Positions 45,432 to 54,667 of a stretch of DNA of 64,000 bases are shown here, one piece after another. This stretch comes from G965195345 sp965277775 (GTDB lineage: Bacteria > Pseudomonadota > Gammaproteobacteria > CAKMZV01). The stretch covers positions 806,001-870,000 of the forward strand of contig OZ255843.1 of assembly GCA_965277775.1 (NCBI GenBank). Reading direction: 5' to 3'. The notes beneath the pieces were generated by a model. The model was not told the origin of the DNA, made no database searches, and worked only from the letters and a program-made list of their open reading frames with translations. The position numbers were made by a program, and so were the translations under genes. Numbering within the stretch: the stretch's first letter is position 1; every line of letters begins with the position of its first letter.

Positions 45432-47657
45432 ATGACCGATACAAAAGCCGTGACAAACCGCATTTCATTAAGTACATTTGCTGAGAAATCGTATCTCGAT
45501 TACGCCATGTACGTTATCCTTGATCGAGCGTTGCCGCACGTTAGCGATGGTCTAAAGCCGGTTCAACGCAGAATCGTCTATGCCATGAGCGAATTGGGTT
45601 TAAAAAACACCGCAAAATATAAAAAATCTGCTCGAACGGTGGGTGACGTTTTGGGTAAGTTTCACCCCCATGGCGATTCTGCTTGCTATGAAGCCATGGT
45701 TTTAATGGCGCAGAGTTTTTCTTATCGTTACCCATTGATCGATGGTCAAGGGAATTGGGGTGCACCAGACGACCCCAAGTCTTTCGCTGCTATGCGTTAC
45801 ACTGAGGCAAAGCTGTCGCCTTATTCAGATTTGCTATTGAAAGAAATTGCCCAAGGAACGGTTGAGTGGATCCCCAATTTTGATGGCACCTTAGATGAGC
45901 CCAAATTATTGCCAGCACAAGTGCCCAATGTTTTGCTTAATGGGGGCAGTGGCATTGCGGTTGGCATGGCAACAGACATCCCACCGCATAATCTGACTGA
46001 AATTCTTAACGCTTGCATTGTATTGCTTGAAAAACCCAGTACATCTTTGGAAACTTTGCTTGAAATCATCCCAGCACCCGATTTGCCCACGGGCGGTGAA
46101 ATCATTACGGCTAAGGCAGATTTACAGCAAATTTACGAGTTGGGCTATGGCCAATTTCGGGTGCGCGCAACCTATGAGATATTAAAAAATGAAATAGCCA
46201 TTACCGCCCTGCCCTATCAGGTTTCCGGTGCCCGTTTAATGATGCAAATAGCGACCCAAATGCGTGATAAAAAATTGCCTTGGGTAGAGGATGTTCGGGA
46301 CGAGTCAGATGAGTCAACGCCCGTGCGTTTGGTGTTGATGTTGCGCTCTAGTCGAGTGGACACCGACCGCCTCATGTCGCATTTGTTTGCCACCACCGAC
46401 TTGGAGAAAAGCTACCGCGTTAATTTGAACATGATCGGTCTCAATGGCCGTCCGCAAGTTAAACCACTGCTGCCATTACTGCAAGAATGGCTCACTTTCC
46501 GCCGCCAAACCATCCGCGCCCGCATCCAACATCGATTGGATTATGTGCTCAACCGCTTGCATATTTTAGAAGGATTACTCATTGCCTATCTAAATTTGGA
46601 CGAGGTCATTGCCATCATTCGAAATTCTGATGAACCCAAAGAAGCTTTGATGAGCTCGTTCAACTTAACGGAAAAGCAAGCGACTGCCATTTTAGAGATT
46701 CGCTTACGACAATTGGCCAAGTTGGAACAAATTAAAATTGAGCAAGAAACTGCAGACCTCCAAGCCGAACAAAAGAAACTTGAGTTGTTGCTCTCTTCTG
46801 ACCGACGATTGACCACTTTGATGCGCAAAGAACTACAACAAATCATTACTGATTTTGGCGATGCGCGTCGTTCAACCATTGTCGAGCGTGAACGGGCCAT
46901 TGCGCTCAAAGAAGAAGCGTTGACCCCTTCTGAGCCAGCAACGGTTGTGTTGTCCAAGAAAGGGTGGATACGCTCGGCCAAAGGGGACATTGACGGGGAG
47001 AAGCTCAATTACAGGGGCGATGATAAATTTTTATCCCAAGTCAAAGGTCGCACCAATCAGCAAGCCGTTTTATTTGACAATGAAGGCCAGGTTTACACCC
47101 TGTCCGTGGGCGATCTGCCTTCGGCTCGCGGTTACGGCGAACCATTAACAGGACGAATCAATGTCAATGCCGAAACCCGCATTCTCTATCTATTATTAGA
47201 TGATCTAAACACCAATTACCTTGTTGGTGCTGACAATGGTTATGGTTTCATTGTGCCCTATGGCGCCTTAGTTTCTAAAACTCGAAATGGCAAAGGCATC
47301 GTCCATTTGGCTGATTCATCCAATTTGCTACAACCCATTAAAATTGCCACGAAGGACGATCATGTGGCGGTTGTTTCAACCAGTGGTCGCTTGTTAATCT
47401 TCCCCGCCGAGCAAGTCAATCAATTGAATCGTGGCAAAGGCATCAAACTTATGGGCGTCAAGACCAAAAATGATGAGCATCTGCTTGCCATGACGGTGCT
47501 AACACCTGGTGACACCCTCGTCATCCAATGTGGCAAACGCTCGATGCGACTGCGCTGGCGAACCCTTGAACCAAACATCAGCACTCGTGGCAAAAGAGGA
47601 CTGCCATTACCAAGAGGCTACACCAAAGTCACCCACCTATACAAAGAGGCTGATTAG
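45432..47657 (+). CDS. parC: DNA topoisomerase IV subunit A
   Basis: ParC is the DNA-cutting subunit that works with ParE. From ATG 45432 it is 741 residues. The catalytic Tyr123 is in AAMRYTEAK. The quinolone-resistance region reads GKFHPHGDSACYEAM with Ser83 and Glu87, the wild-type residues at E. coli positions 80 and 84. A C-terminal beta-pinwheel follows. A TTG at 45420 would add four residues. parE is 40 kb away. Confidence 0.96.
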   Translation: MTDTKAVTNRISLSTFAEKSYLDYAMYVILDRALPHVSDGLKPVQRRIVYAMSELGLKNTAKYKKSARTVGDVLGKFHPHGDSACYEAMVLMAQSFSYRYPLIDGQGNWGAPDDPKSFAAMRYTEAKLSPYSDLLLKEIAQGTVEWIPNFDGTLDEPKLLPAQVPNVLLNGGSGIAVGMATDIPPHNLTEILNACIVLLEKPSTSLETLLEIIPAPDLPTGGEIITAKADLQQIYELGYGQFRVRATYEILKNEIAITALPYQVSGARLMMQIATQMRDKKLPWVEDVRDESDESTPVRLVLMLRSSRVDTDRLMSHLFATTDLEKSYRVNLNMIGLNGRPQVKPLLPLLQEWLTFRRQTIRARIQHRLDYVLNRLHILEGLLIAYLNLDEVIAIIRNSDEPKEALMSSFNLTEKQATAILEIRLRQLAKLEQIKIEQETADLQAEQKKLELLLSSDRRLTTLMRKELQQIITDFGDARRSTIVERERAIALKEEALTPSEPATVVLSKKGWIRSAKGDIDGEKLNYRGDDKFLSQVKGRTNQQAVLFDNEGQVYTLSVGDLPSARGYGEPLTGRINVNAETRILYLLLDDLNTNYLVGADNGYGFIVPYGALVSKTRNGKGIVHLADSSNLLQPIKIATKDDHVAVVSTSGRLLIFPAEQVNQLNRGKGIKLMGVKTKNDEHLLAMTVLTPGDTLVIQCGKRSMRLRWRTLEPNISTRGKRGLPLPRGYTKVTHLYKEAD

Positions 47658-47703
47658 CTTTTATTTGGAACGCGCTGTCTTTGCTAATGACGCCATCTGC
47701 TTG

Positions 47704-48570
47704 ATGAATAAACTGACCCCACCCCCCATTCAATCTTGGAAGGTATTATTAGAACAGGCCTTCATCGAAGACATGGGTGTGGCGTTAAAGGATGCCTCTG
47801 CAGACTTATTGCCTGAAAATACGCGCTGTCAAGCCACTATGACGACCCGTGAGCCCATGGTGATGTGTGGCCAAGATTGGGTTGAGCAAGCCTTCCTAAC
47901 CTTAGATGAAGACTGTACTTTTAACTGGTCCGTCACCGAGGGGCAAGTTTGTCCAGAATACCAGCAAATATGCACCATAAACGGACATGAGAAAGCATTG
48001 CTTGCGGCTGAACGAATTGCCCTCAACGGTTTGCAATTACTGACGGCAACAGCCACTCAAACCCACCAGTTGGTGGCAAAAATCGCTCATACTTCAACCC
48101 AGCTGTTAGACACCAGAAAAACCATACCTGGGTGGCGTGCATGGCAAAAATATGCGGTGCTCTGCGGCGGTGGTTCCAATCACCGCATGGGCTTATACGA
48201 TGCCATTTTGCTAAAGGAAAATCACCTCATAGCAGGCGGCGGTATCGATACCATCATGCAACAACTACGCGCCCAGCAACAATCTTTAAAACTAATGATT
48301 GAAGTCGAAAATCTGGCGGAATTAGAATGGGCTTTGCGCTACAACATCGAACACATTTTATTAGATAATTTTTCATTTGAAAGCATTGAACAGGCCGTAT
48401 TACGAAATGCTGGACAGGCAAAATTAGAAGTTTCTGGTAACATCACTGAAGCCAACATTGCACAGTACGCTGAGTTGGGTGTTGATTACATTTCAGTTGG
48501 CGCATTGACCAAAAACGTTCGAGCCATAGATTTATCCATGCGTTTTGAACGATCCTGGTTTGTTGATTAA
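47704..48570 (+). CDS. nadC: Quinolinate phosphoribosyltransferase (nicotinate-nucleotide pyrophosphorylase)
   Basis: NadC converts quinolinate and PRPP to nicotinate mononucleotide in NAD synthesis. It is 288 residues from ATG 47704. Signatures are TRKTIPGWRAWQKYAVLCGGG, the NHRMGLYDAILLKENH block, and VDYISVGALTKN near the end. It lies 46 bp after parC and 34 bp before the antiporter gene. Confidence 0.95.
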   Translation: MNKLTPPPIQSWKVLLEQAFIEDMGVALKDASADLLPENTRCQATMTTREPMVMCGQDWVEQAFLTLDEDCTFNWSVTEGQVCPEYQQICTINGHEKALLAAERIALNGLQLLTATATQTHQLVAKIAHTSTQLLDTRKTIPGWRAWQKYAVLCGGGSNHRMGLYDAILLKENHLIAGGGIDTIMQQLRAQQQSLKLMIEVENLAELEWALRYNIEHILLDNFSFESIEQAVLRNAGQAKLEVSGNITEANIAQYAELGVDYISVGALTKNVRAIDLSMRFERSWFVD

Positions 48571-48604
48571 AGCGATTTAATACGGTGGTTGATTAATCTT
48601 ACAC

Positions 48605-50551
48605 ATGGACATCCTAACCCAAATCCTCATTGTCTTGGCGGTCAGCGTAATCACCATCGCCGTGTGCAGGCGGCTAAAATTGCCCCCCATTTTAGGCTAT
48701 CTTTTGGTTGGCTTGTTGGCTGGACCACACGCCTTGGGCATCGTCTCCTCACATGAGGGACTTTCGCTTATTGCGGAGTTTGGCATTGCATTTTTGTTGT
48801 TTTCTATTGGCTTAGAATTTTCCTTACCCCATATGATTGCCATGCGGCGCAATGTGCTTGGGATGGGTGGCTTGCAAGTGAGCATCACCGCCAGCTTATT
48901 TGCCATCATACTCGCCTTGTTAGGGCAAAGCATTCCCATCATTACTGTGCTCGCATTTGCACTGGCCATGTCATCAACGGCCATTGTCATCAAACAATTA
49001 TCCGAGCAAAGTGAACTCCATAGTGAGCATGGCAAAATTGCGCTGGGTGTTCTGATTCTGCAAGACTTTGTTGCGGTCCCGATTTTAATTCTTGTGTCTG
49101 CGCTCGCTGAAAGTCTGAATATAACGAACATGTCTTGGATTATTGGCAAAAGCATGGTGGCACTGACCTTGCTTATCGTATTTGGTCATTTTGTTTTGCC
49201 CCGCTTGTTTAAAGAAATTGCCCAAAGCCGCTCACCCGAATTATTTACCCTCACCACACTGTTAGTCATCATTGCCGCTTCTACCGTTGCCCACCTACTC
49301 GGCTTGCCTTTGGCATTGGGGTCTTTTGTTGCGGGCATGATGCTTGGTGAAAGCGAATACCGTTTTCAAATTGAATCCGACATTCGTCCATTCCGCGATG
49401 TTTTGATGGGTCTATTTTTTATCACGGTGGGTCTGCTGATCAATCCCGGTGTATTCATTTCTGATTGGCATTTGATTGTGCTGTTCGCATTGACCATCAT
49501 GGTGCTCAAAGGCAGTATTGTATTCCTCTGTGCTGTGTTGTTAAAGAATCCCATCTGGGCTGCCATCCGCAGTGCTTTGGTTTTGGCGCACGTAGGTGAA
49601 TTTGGATTTGCCATCATGACTTTGGCGATTAGCCTCAATTTACTGCCGCCTGAACAAGCTGAAATAGCGATTGCAGTATCCATCTTAACGCTTTTTATCG
49701 CCCCGATTCTCGTAGCCTTTAACCAAAAAGCCGTTGAACACTTACCAAAGTATCGCTATGACAAATTAAAGTCCTCTCACGACATAAAAGTGGCAGTCGA
49801 TCCCATCAAGGATCACATCATTATTTGTGGGTTCGGACGCGTTGGCCAAACCATTGCCCACTTACTGCTAAGCAAAAACGTTGATTATGTTGCCTTGGAT
49901 ATGGAACCCAAAAGAATCAGCGACGCTCGACAAGCGGGTGAGTTAGTGTTTTACGGAAATTCCTCCGATGAAGAGATCATGAAAGCGGCTAAAGTCAAAA
50001 CCGCTCGGATGGTGGTCATTACTTATAAAAACCATCAAAATGCCCTAAAAACATTGGCTCTGATGAGGCGCATGTGCCCTAGCTTGCCTGTGATTGTTCG
50101 GACCGAAGATGAGCTGTTTAATATTGAGTTACGCGAGGCGGGTGCCTCAGAAGTTATTTTGGAAACCTTAGAGTCGGGTTTGGCCTTGGGCTTACACGCC
50201 TTACTCATTGCGGGGCAGGATCCGCTTGAAGTCGTTGAAGCCACCAAAGCGATACGACAAAACCACTATCATTCATTAGAAGCCTTTTTCCAAGGCGAAG
50301 AAGACAGCAAGGAGGCTTTTACAAAGCGGGCACTTCAATCGGTCACAGTCGAAGAGGGGTCGCCGGCCATTGGGCAAACATTGGGCGCTCTGTCATTAGA
50401 GGAATGTACGCTCGAAGTCAATGCCCTCCGTCGTGATGGCATACGTGGCGAGGTCCCCGACCTTGAGATGATTTTACGCGAGGGCGATGTTATTATTGTC
50501 AATGGTGCGCCCAACGACATTAAGCAATTTGAGCAAAGCCTCAGAGCATGA
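48605..50551 (+). CDS. KefB/KefC-type monovalent cation:proton antiporter (CPA2)
   Basis: This 648-residue inner-membrane antiporter has a membrane domain of about 12-13 helices (residues 1-380; LPPILGYLLVGLLAGPHALG). An RCK/TrkA-N NAD-binding domain follows (HIIICGFGRVGQTIA, then DMEPKRISDARQ), then a TrkA-C domain (about 570-648). K+/H+ exchange gated by a nucleotide or glutathione adduct is known for the family, but the ion here is not shown. Its stop overlaps the tgt start (ATGA). Confidence 0.88.
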   Translation: MDILTQILIVLAVSVITIAVCRRLKLPPILGYLLVGLLAGPHALGIVSSHEGLSLIAEFGIAFLLFSIGLEFSLPHMIAMRRNVLGMGGLQVSITASLFAIILALLGQSIPIITVLAFALAMSSTAIVIKQLSEQSELHSEHGKIALGVLILQDFVAVPILILVSALAESLNITNMSWIIGKSMVALTLLIVFGHFVLPRLFKEIAQSRSPELFTLTTLLVIIAASTVAHLLGLPLALGSFVAGMMLGESEYRFQIESDIRPFRDVLMGLFFITVGLLINPGVFISDWHLIVLFALTIMVLKGSIVFLCAVLLKNPIWAAIRSALVLAHVGEFGFAIMTLAISLNLLPPEQAEIAIAVSILTLFIAPILVAFNQKAVEHLPKYRYDKLKSSHDIKVAVDPIKDHIIICGFGRVGQTIAHLLLSKNVDYVALDMEPKRISDARQAGELVFYGNSSDEEIMKAAKVKTARMVVITYKNHQNALKTLALMRRMCPSLPVIVRTEDELFNIELREAGASEVILETLESGLALGLHALLIAGQDPLEVVEATKAIRQNHYHSLEAFFQGEEDSKEAFTKRALQSVTVEEGSPAIGQTLGALSLEECTLEVNALRRDGIRGEVPDLEMILREGDVIIVNGAPNDIKQFEQSLRA

Positions 50552-51663
50552 ACAACCCTTTTCAACTGCAAGCCACCGATGGACAAGCGCGTGCGGGGGT
50601 GCTCCAAACCCAACATGGGGCTATTGAAACCCCTGTTTTCATGCCCGTCGGAACTTATGGCGCGGTTAAAAGCCTCAGCGCAGAAGATTTACTCGCCTTG
50701 GAAACTCAGATTATTTTGGGCAATACATTTCATCTGTTTATCCGTCCTGGCCTTGAAGTCATCCAAGCACACGGCGGACTACATGGTTTTAACAACTGGC
50801 ACAAACCCATATTAACCGATTCTGGGGGCTTTCAGGTTTTCAGTCTCAATAAAATGCGTCAACTCAGCGAAGAAGGCGTGGCTTTTCGCTCACCCATTGA
50901 CGGGCAATCACTATTTTTAAGCCCAGAAGAGTCCATCCGTATTCAACATGTGTTAAATTCAGACATCATTATGTGTTTTGATGAATGCACGCCATGGCCT
51001 GTTGAAGAACAACAAGCGGCTGAGTCCATGCAATTGTCTATGCGGTGGGCAAAGCGATGCCAGCAATACCATGACCAATCTTCTCAAGCAGGTCATTTAT
51101 TCGGTATTATTCAAGGTGGCATGTACCAACATTTGCGTCAAGACTCTATGGATCAATTGTTGGAAATTGGTTTTTCTGGTTATGCCATAGGCGGGCTATC
51201 CGTCGGTGAACCCAAAGAGGAGATGTTTGAAACCTTGACACTTACCGCCAAAATGATGCCAGATGACCGAGCACGTTATTTGATGGGCGTGGGTAAACCC
51301 TTAGACATTTTGCTAGCAGTCACACACGGCATTGATATGATGGACTGCGTACTGCCCACAAGAAATGCTCGAAATGGGCATTTATTTACAGCAAATGGCG
51401 TGATAAAATTACGCAATGCACGTTTTCGTAACGACACAAAACCCTTAGACGAAAACTGCCAATGCCCGACCTGTTTAAACTATTCTCGTGGCTATTTACA
51501 TCATTTAGATAAAATCAATGAAGCCTTGGGCGCGCGCCTAAATACACTGCATAATGTACACTTTTATCTGCAATTGATGAAACAAGCACGACAAGCCATT
51601 TTGACCAATACATTCGACAAATTTTTCTCAAATAACCAACACTTACACGATGAGGCACCCTAA
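50548..51663 (+). CDS. tgt: tRNA-guanine transglycosylase
   Basis: Tgt exchanges guanine-34 of certain tRNAs for preQ1, leading to queuosine. It is 371 residues. Blocks include TPVFMPVGTYGAVKSL, LTDSGGFQVFSL and GGLSVGEPKEEM. The zinc site is CQCPTC followed by the conserved His in LHNVHFY. ATGA overlap with the upstream gene and TAATG overlap with purC indicate one transcript. queA is not beside it. Confidence 0.97.
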   Translation: MNNPFQLQATDGQARAGVLQTQHGAIETPVFMPVGTYGAVKSLSAEDLLALETQIILGNTFHLFIRPGLEVIQAHGGLHGFNNWHKPILTDSGGFQVFSLNKMRQLSEEGVAFRSPIDGQSLFLSPEESIRIQHVLNSDIIMCFDECTPWPVEEQQAAESMQLSMRWAKRCQQYHDQSSQAGHLFGIIQGGMYQHLRQDSMDQLLEIGFSGYAIGGLSVGEPKEEMFETLTLTAKMMPDDRARYLMGVGKPLDILLAVTHGIDMMDCVLPTRNARNGHLFTANGVIKLRNARFRNDTKPLDENCQCPTCLNYSRGYLHHLDKINEALGARLNTLHNVHFYLQLMKQARQAILTNTFDKFFSNNQHLHDEAP

Positions 51664-52547
51664 TGCAATCCAATAATCCTTTCTCAATCACCTCTCTACC
51701 CCTGGTCCACCAAGGCAAAGTCCGCGACATTTACGCCATACAAGACGACAAATTATTGATGGTCTCAACCGATCGCGTTTCAGCCTTTGATGTGATCTTA
51801 CCGGATTTAATCCAGAACAAAGGCGTTGTTCTGACCGATATTTCAAAGTTTTGGTTTTCAAAAACCCGTCATATTATTCAAAATCACTGGTTGGATGAGT
51901 TCGATTTATCCAGCGTATTGACAGCCGATGAATACCAACGCGTGCATCGCCATGCAATGGTCGTTAAAAAATTGAAGCCCATACCCGTTGAAGCCATTGT
52001 TCGTGGTTATTTAATCGGCTCAGGGTGGAAGGATTATCAATCGTCTGGACAAGTTTGTGGCATTCCGCTCAGTGCGGGCTTACAACAAGCCCAGAAATTG
52101 CCTGAACCCCTCTACACGCCTTCAACAAAAGCCATGGTTGGCGAACACGATGAAAACATCAGCTACGAACAAACCATTGAAATCGTCGGCGAAGACACGG
52201 CCAAAACTCTCAAAGATCTCAGCATTCATCTGTACCAAATGGCCAGAGATTTCCTCCAACCACGTGGGGTGATCATAGCCGACACTAAGTTTGAATTTGG
52301 ATTGGATGAGCAAAACAACATCACCCTAATGGACGAAGCACTCACCCCTGATTCTTCTCGTTTTTGGGAAGCTCAAACCTACCAAGTGGGTCAATCACCT
52401 GACAGTTTCGATAAACAAATCATCCGCGATTACTTAGAAACCCTCGATTGGGACAAAACACCACCTGGACCCACTTTGCCAGAGTCCATTGTGCAAAAAA
52501 CGCAATCGCGTTATGATCAGCTGCAACAAATCATCCAATCCGCCTAA
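51663..52547 (+). CDS. purC: Phosphoribosylaminoimidazole-succinocarboxamide synthase
   Basis: PurC makes SAICAR in de novo purine synthesis. The 294 residues are longer than the 237 of E. coli PurC and resemble the longer form found in yeast and many proteobacteria. Motifs are HQGKVRDIY, STDRVSAFDVILPD, VEAIVRGYLIGSGWKDY and the C-terminal MDEALTPDSSRFW. Its ATG overlaps the tgt stop by one base. Confidence 0.96.
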   Translation: MQSNNPFSITSLPLVHQGKVRDIYAIQDDKLLMVSTDRVSAFDVILPDLIQNKGVVLTDISKFWFSKTRHIIQNHWLDEFDLSSVLTADEYQRVHRHAMVVKKLKPIPVEAIVRGYLIGSGWKDYQSSGQVCGIPLSAGLQQAQKLPEPLYTPSTKAMVGEHDENISYEQTIEIVGEDTAKTLKDLSIHLYQMARDFLQPRGVIIADTKFEFGLDEQNNITLMDEALTPDSSRFWEAQTYQVGQSPDSFDKQIIRDYLETLDWDKTPPGPTLPESIVQKTQSRYDQLQQIIQSA

Positions 52548-52550
52548 GGC

Positions 52551-53231
52551 GTGGAAGGGATATTCGTCACAGGCACAGATACCGAGGTTGGCAAAACCCT
52601 TGTCGCTTCAGCATTAGCGCATTTATTGGTTGAACAAGGGCGTACGGTTATACCCCGTAAACCCATAGCCTCAGGATGTTTTTTAGAATCAGGGCAGATC
52701 GTCAGCGCCGACACCCAAGCTTTGATGGCCGCCAGCCAGACCAAAGACTCAATCGACACGGTCACACCTTATAGATTCATTGACCCGCTTGCGCCCAACT
52801 TAGCGGCACGCAATGCAGGCAAATCGATCACCATTGACCAACTTTATCATGCCACCATGAATGGTTATCAAGGTGATGATTTTCTCCTTGTTGAAGGCGC
52901 TGGGGGATTTTATTCCCCCATGGCAGGTGATGGATTGTGCGCCGATTTGGCCAAACGCGTGGGTCTTAAAGTCGTCTTGGTGGTAAACAATCGCCTTGGT
53001 TGTATCAATCACACCATCCTAAGCGTCAATGCCATCCGACTTGAAGGCTTAGAGTTACATTCCATCATAGTCAATGATGTGGAAAACAACCCTAAAAACC
53101 TTTTAGACAACCAAAATCTGATTGAGCAATATACCGACATCAAGGTCTTTCATTTGCCCCACTTTGCTGAAAAAACAACGCATTGGTCTGTCATTTCACA
53201 ACATCTATTGAGTCAAAACTGGCAGGTGTAG
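52551..53231 (+). CDS. bioD: Dethiobiotin synthetase
   Basis: BioD closes the ureido ring to form dethiobiotin using CO2 and ATP. It is 226 residues from GTG 52551, 3 bases after the purC stop. The P-loop is GTDTEVGKTLVA, preceded by FV as in known BioD proteins, so little N-terminus can be missing. LVEGAGGFYSPM is the second typical block. No other bio genes are beside it. Confidence 0.94.
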   Translation: MEGIFVTGTDTEVGKTLVASALAHLLVEQGRTVIPRKPIASGCFLESGQIVSADTQALMAASQTKDSIDTVTPYRFIDPLAPNLAARNAGKSITIDQLYHATMNGYQGDDFLLVEGAGGFYSPMAGDGLCADLAKRVGLKVVLVVNNRLGCINHTILSVNAIRLEGLELHSIIVNDVENNPKNLLDNQNLIEQYTDIKVFHLPHFAEKTTHWSVISQHLLSQNWQV

Positions 53232-53397
53232 CCTGGTTTTTGACAGTTTCGCTCTATAAGCAGCTCCCGTCCATATTTAGCATCGAGGTTTCAAATATCA
53301 TCATGCAAGAGCGCCATTACCTGTCGTAATCTCACAAATTCAACTAATCGATTGGTGCTACAATCTTAGACCCATCAACTCAAAACACAAGGAAACC

Positions 53398-53706
53398 ATG
53401 TCTCAATTTCTCATCGTTTATTTGGGTGGCGATCAACCCAAAAGTCCCGAAGAAGGTCAAAAAGCTTATGCCAAATATCAACAATGGATGAGCGAACTGG
53501 GCGATGCCTTTATTACTATGAAACCCATAAAGGAAACCCATACGCTCAATCCAGATGGTTCTACCACGGATTCAGGCAAGATTGGCATGTCGGGTTATAA
53601 CATTATTGAAGCCGACTCCATGGAACAAGCACTAGAGATGGCTCGAAAGAATCCTTTTCTTGACACCAATGGTACTTTAGAAGTCTCTGAACTGATTGAT
53701 ATGTGA
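53398..53706 (+). CDS. YCII-related domain protein
   Basis: This 102-residue protein has AAGGA at 53390-53394 before the ATG. The fold is the ferredoxin-like YCII/DGPF type: FLIVYLGG, a helix KAYAKYQQWMSELG, and IIEADSMEQALEMARKNPFLDTNGTLEVSEL. Members are dimeric, with proposed enzymatic roles; no function can be assigned here. It stands alone. Confidence 0.8.
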   Translation: MSQFLIVYLGGDQPKSPEEGQKAYAKYQQWMSELGDAFITMKPIKETHTLNPDGSTTDSGKIGMSGYNIIEADSMEQALEMARKNPFLDTNGTLEVSELIDM

Positions 53707-53798
53707 AACTAATTGATTAGATGCATTTGCATCTTCAATCTAATGCGATTTGATAGAGGCCATCACAGGTTCAATGCACGCAGCCGTGTTTGAATCAA

Positions 53799-54548
53799 TT
53801 AGTTTGGACCACTGTCAATTTCTGTAGAACTCTGGCCATTGTATTGTTTGTACAACGCATCTAATTCGTTTAAGGCCTGAAGCGCTCTTGAGCCAAACTC
53901 GCGACGGTAAATCACCCCAACGACCCAGATATTGGTCAAAATAAATAAGGCTGGATGAACCATCCAGCTCAGTGCTGACAAGCCAAAATAATAGGCATGG
54001 TAGGCATTGTTAAACGATCGCGCTGAAATGGACATGGTCCAGGCCAATTTATTGGCAATTGCATCCTGACCTTCTTTGGAAAATGTTTGATGCGGCAATG
54101 CAAATAAAGCAATGGCGTAATACCGCCCTTGCCTGAGCGCCCAAGAGAGGCGAAAAAAGGCAATGATGAAAATCAAAATCAACACCAGTATTTTTGACGG
54201 CAAGGTTTCTGCAGCATTACTTGATTGGTAAGGCAATTGATTCAAAACCAACAACATGGCTTCGTGCGAAGACAACATGGTCATTAAACCGGCAATCACA
54301 AACACCGTAATGGTGATATAAAAGCTCACATTGTTTTGCAAAATATTGATGATTTGAGCCTCGGCAATGCGCGGCGAATGCTTGGCATTTTTTACATAAT
54401 TGAGCATCCACTGCGAACGCAAACTGTGCATGGCAGTGACCAAACCCAGACCTTTGGCACTTAATCGCCGACAAAATAAAATATAACCCGCCCAGCAGAT
54501 AACCAAACTGGAGAAAGCGAGATAGTCTAAAAGAGTGAGTGCTTGCAT
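53799..54548 (-). CDS. DUF599 family membrane protein
   Basis: From ATG 54548 it is 249 residues. About four to five membrane helices are visible (LDYLAFSSLVICWAGYILF near the start, ITVFVIAGLMTML, ILVLILIFIIAFF, and HPALFILTNIWVVGVIY near the end). The block LRQGRYYAIALF and SFNNAYHAYYFGLSAL fit DUF599. Function is unknown. A TTG at 54569 is an alternative start. It lies 119 bp after the KAP gene on the same strand and could be part of its transcript. Confidence 0.8.
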   Translation of the reverse strand: MQALTLLDYLAFSSLVICWAGYILFCRRLSAKGLGLVTAMHSLRSQWMLNYVKNAKHSPRIAEAQIINILQNNVSFYITITVFVIAGLMTMLSSHEAMLLVLNQLPYQSSNAAETLPSKILVLILIFIIAFFRLSWALRQGRYYAIALFALPHQTFSKEGQDAIANKLAWTMSISARSFNNAYHAYYFGLSALSWMVHPALFILTNIWVVGVIYRREFGSRALQALNELDALYKQYNGQSSTEIDSGPN

Positions 54549-54667
54549 GATGATGATTGTGACCGCCAATTATACGATATGGCTAACAAGCAATCTAATT
54601 TAAAGACCTGATGATTTCGCCATGCTAGTGGGGTGGCATGGATTCCAAAACTTCTGAATATGGAGGA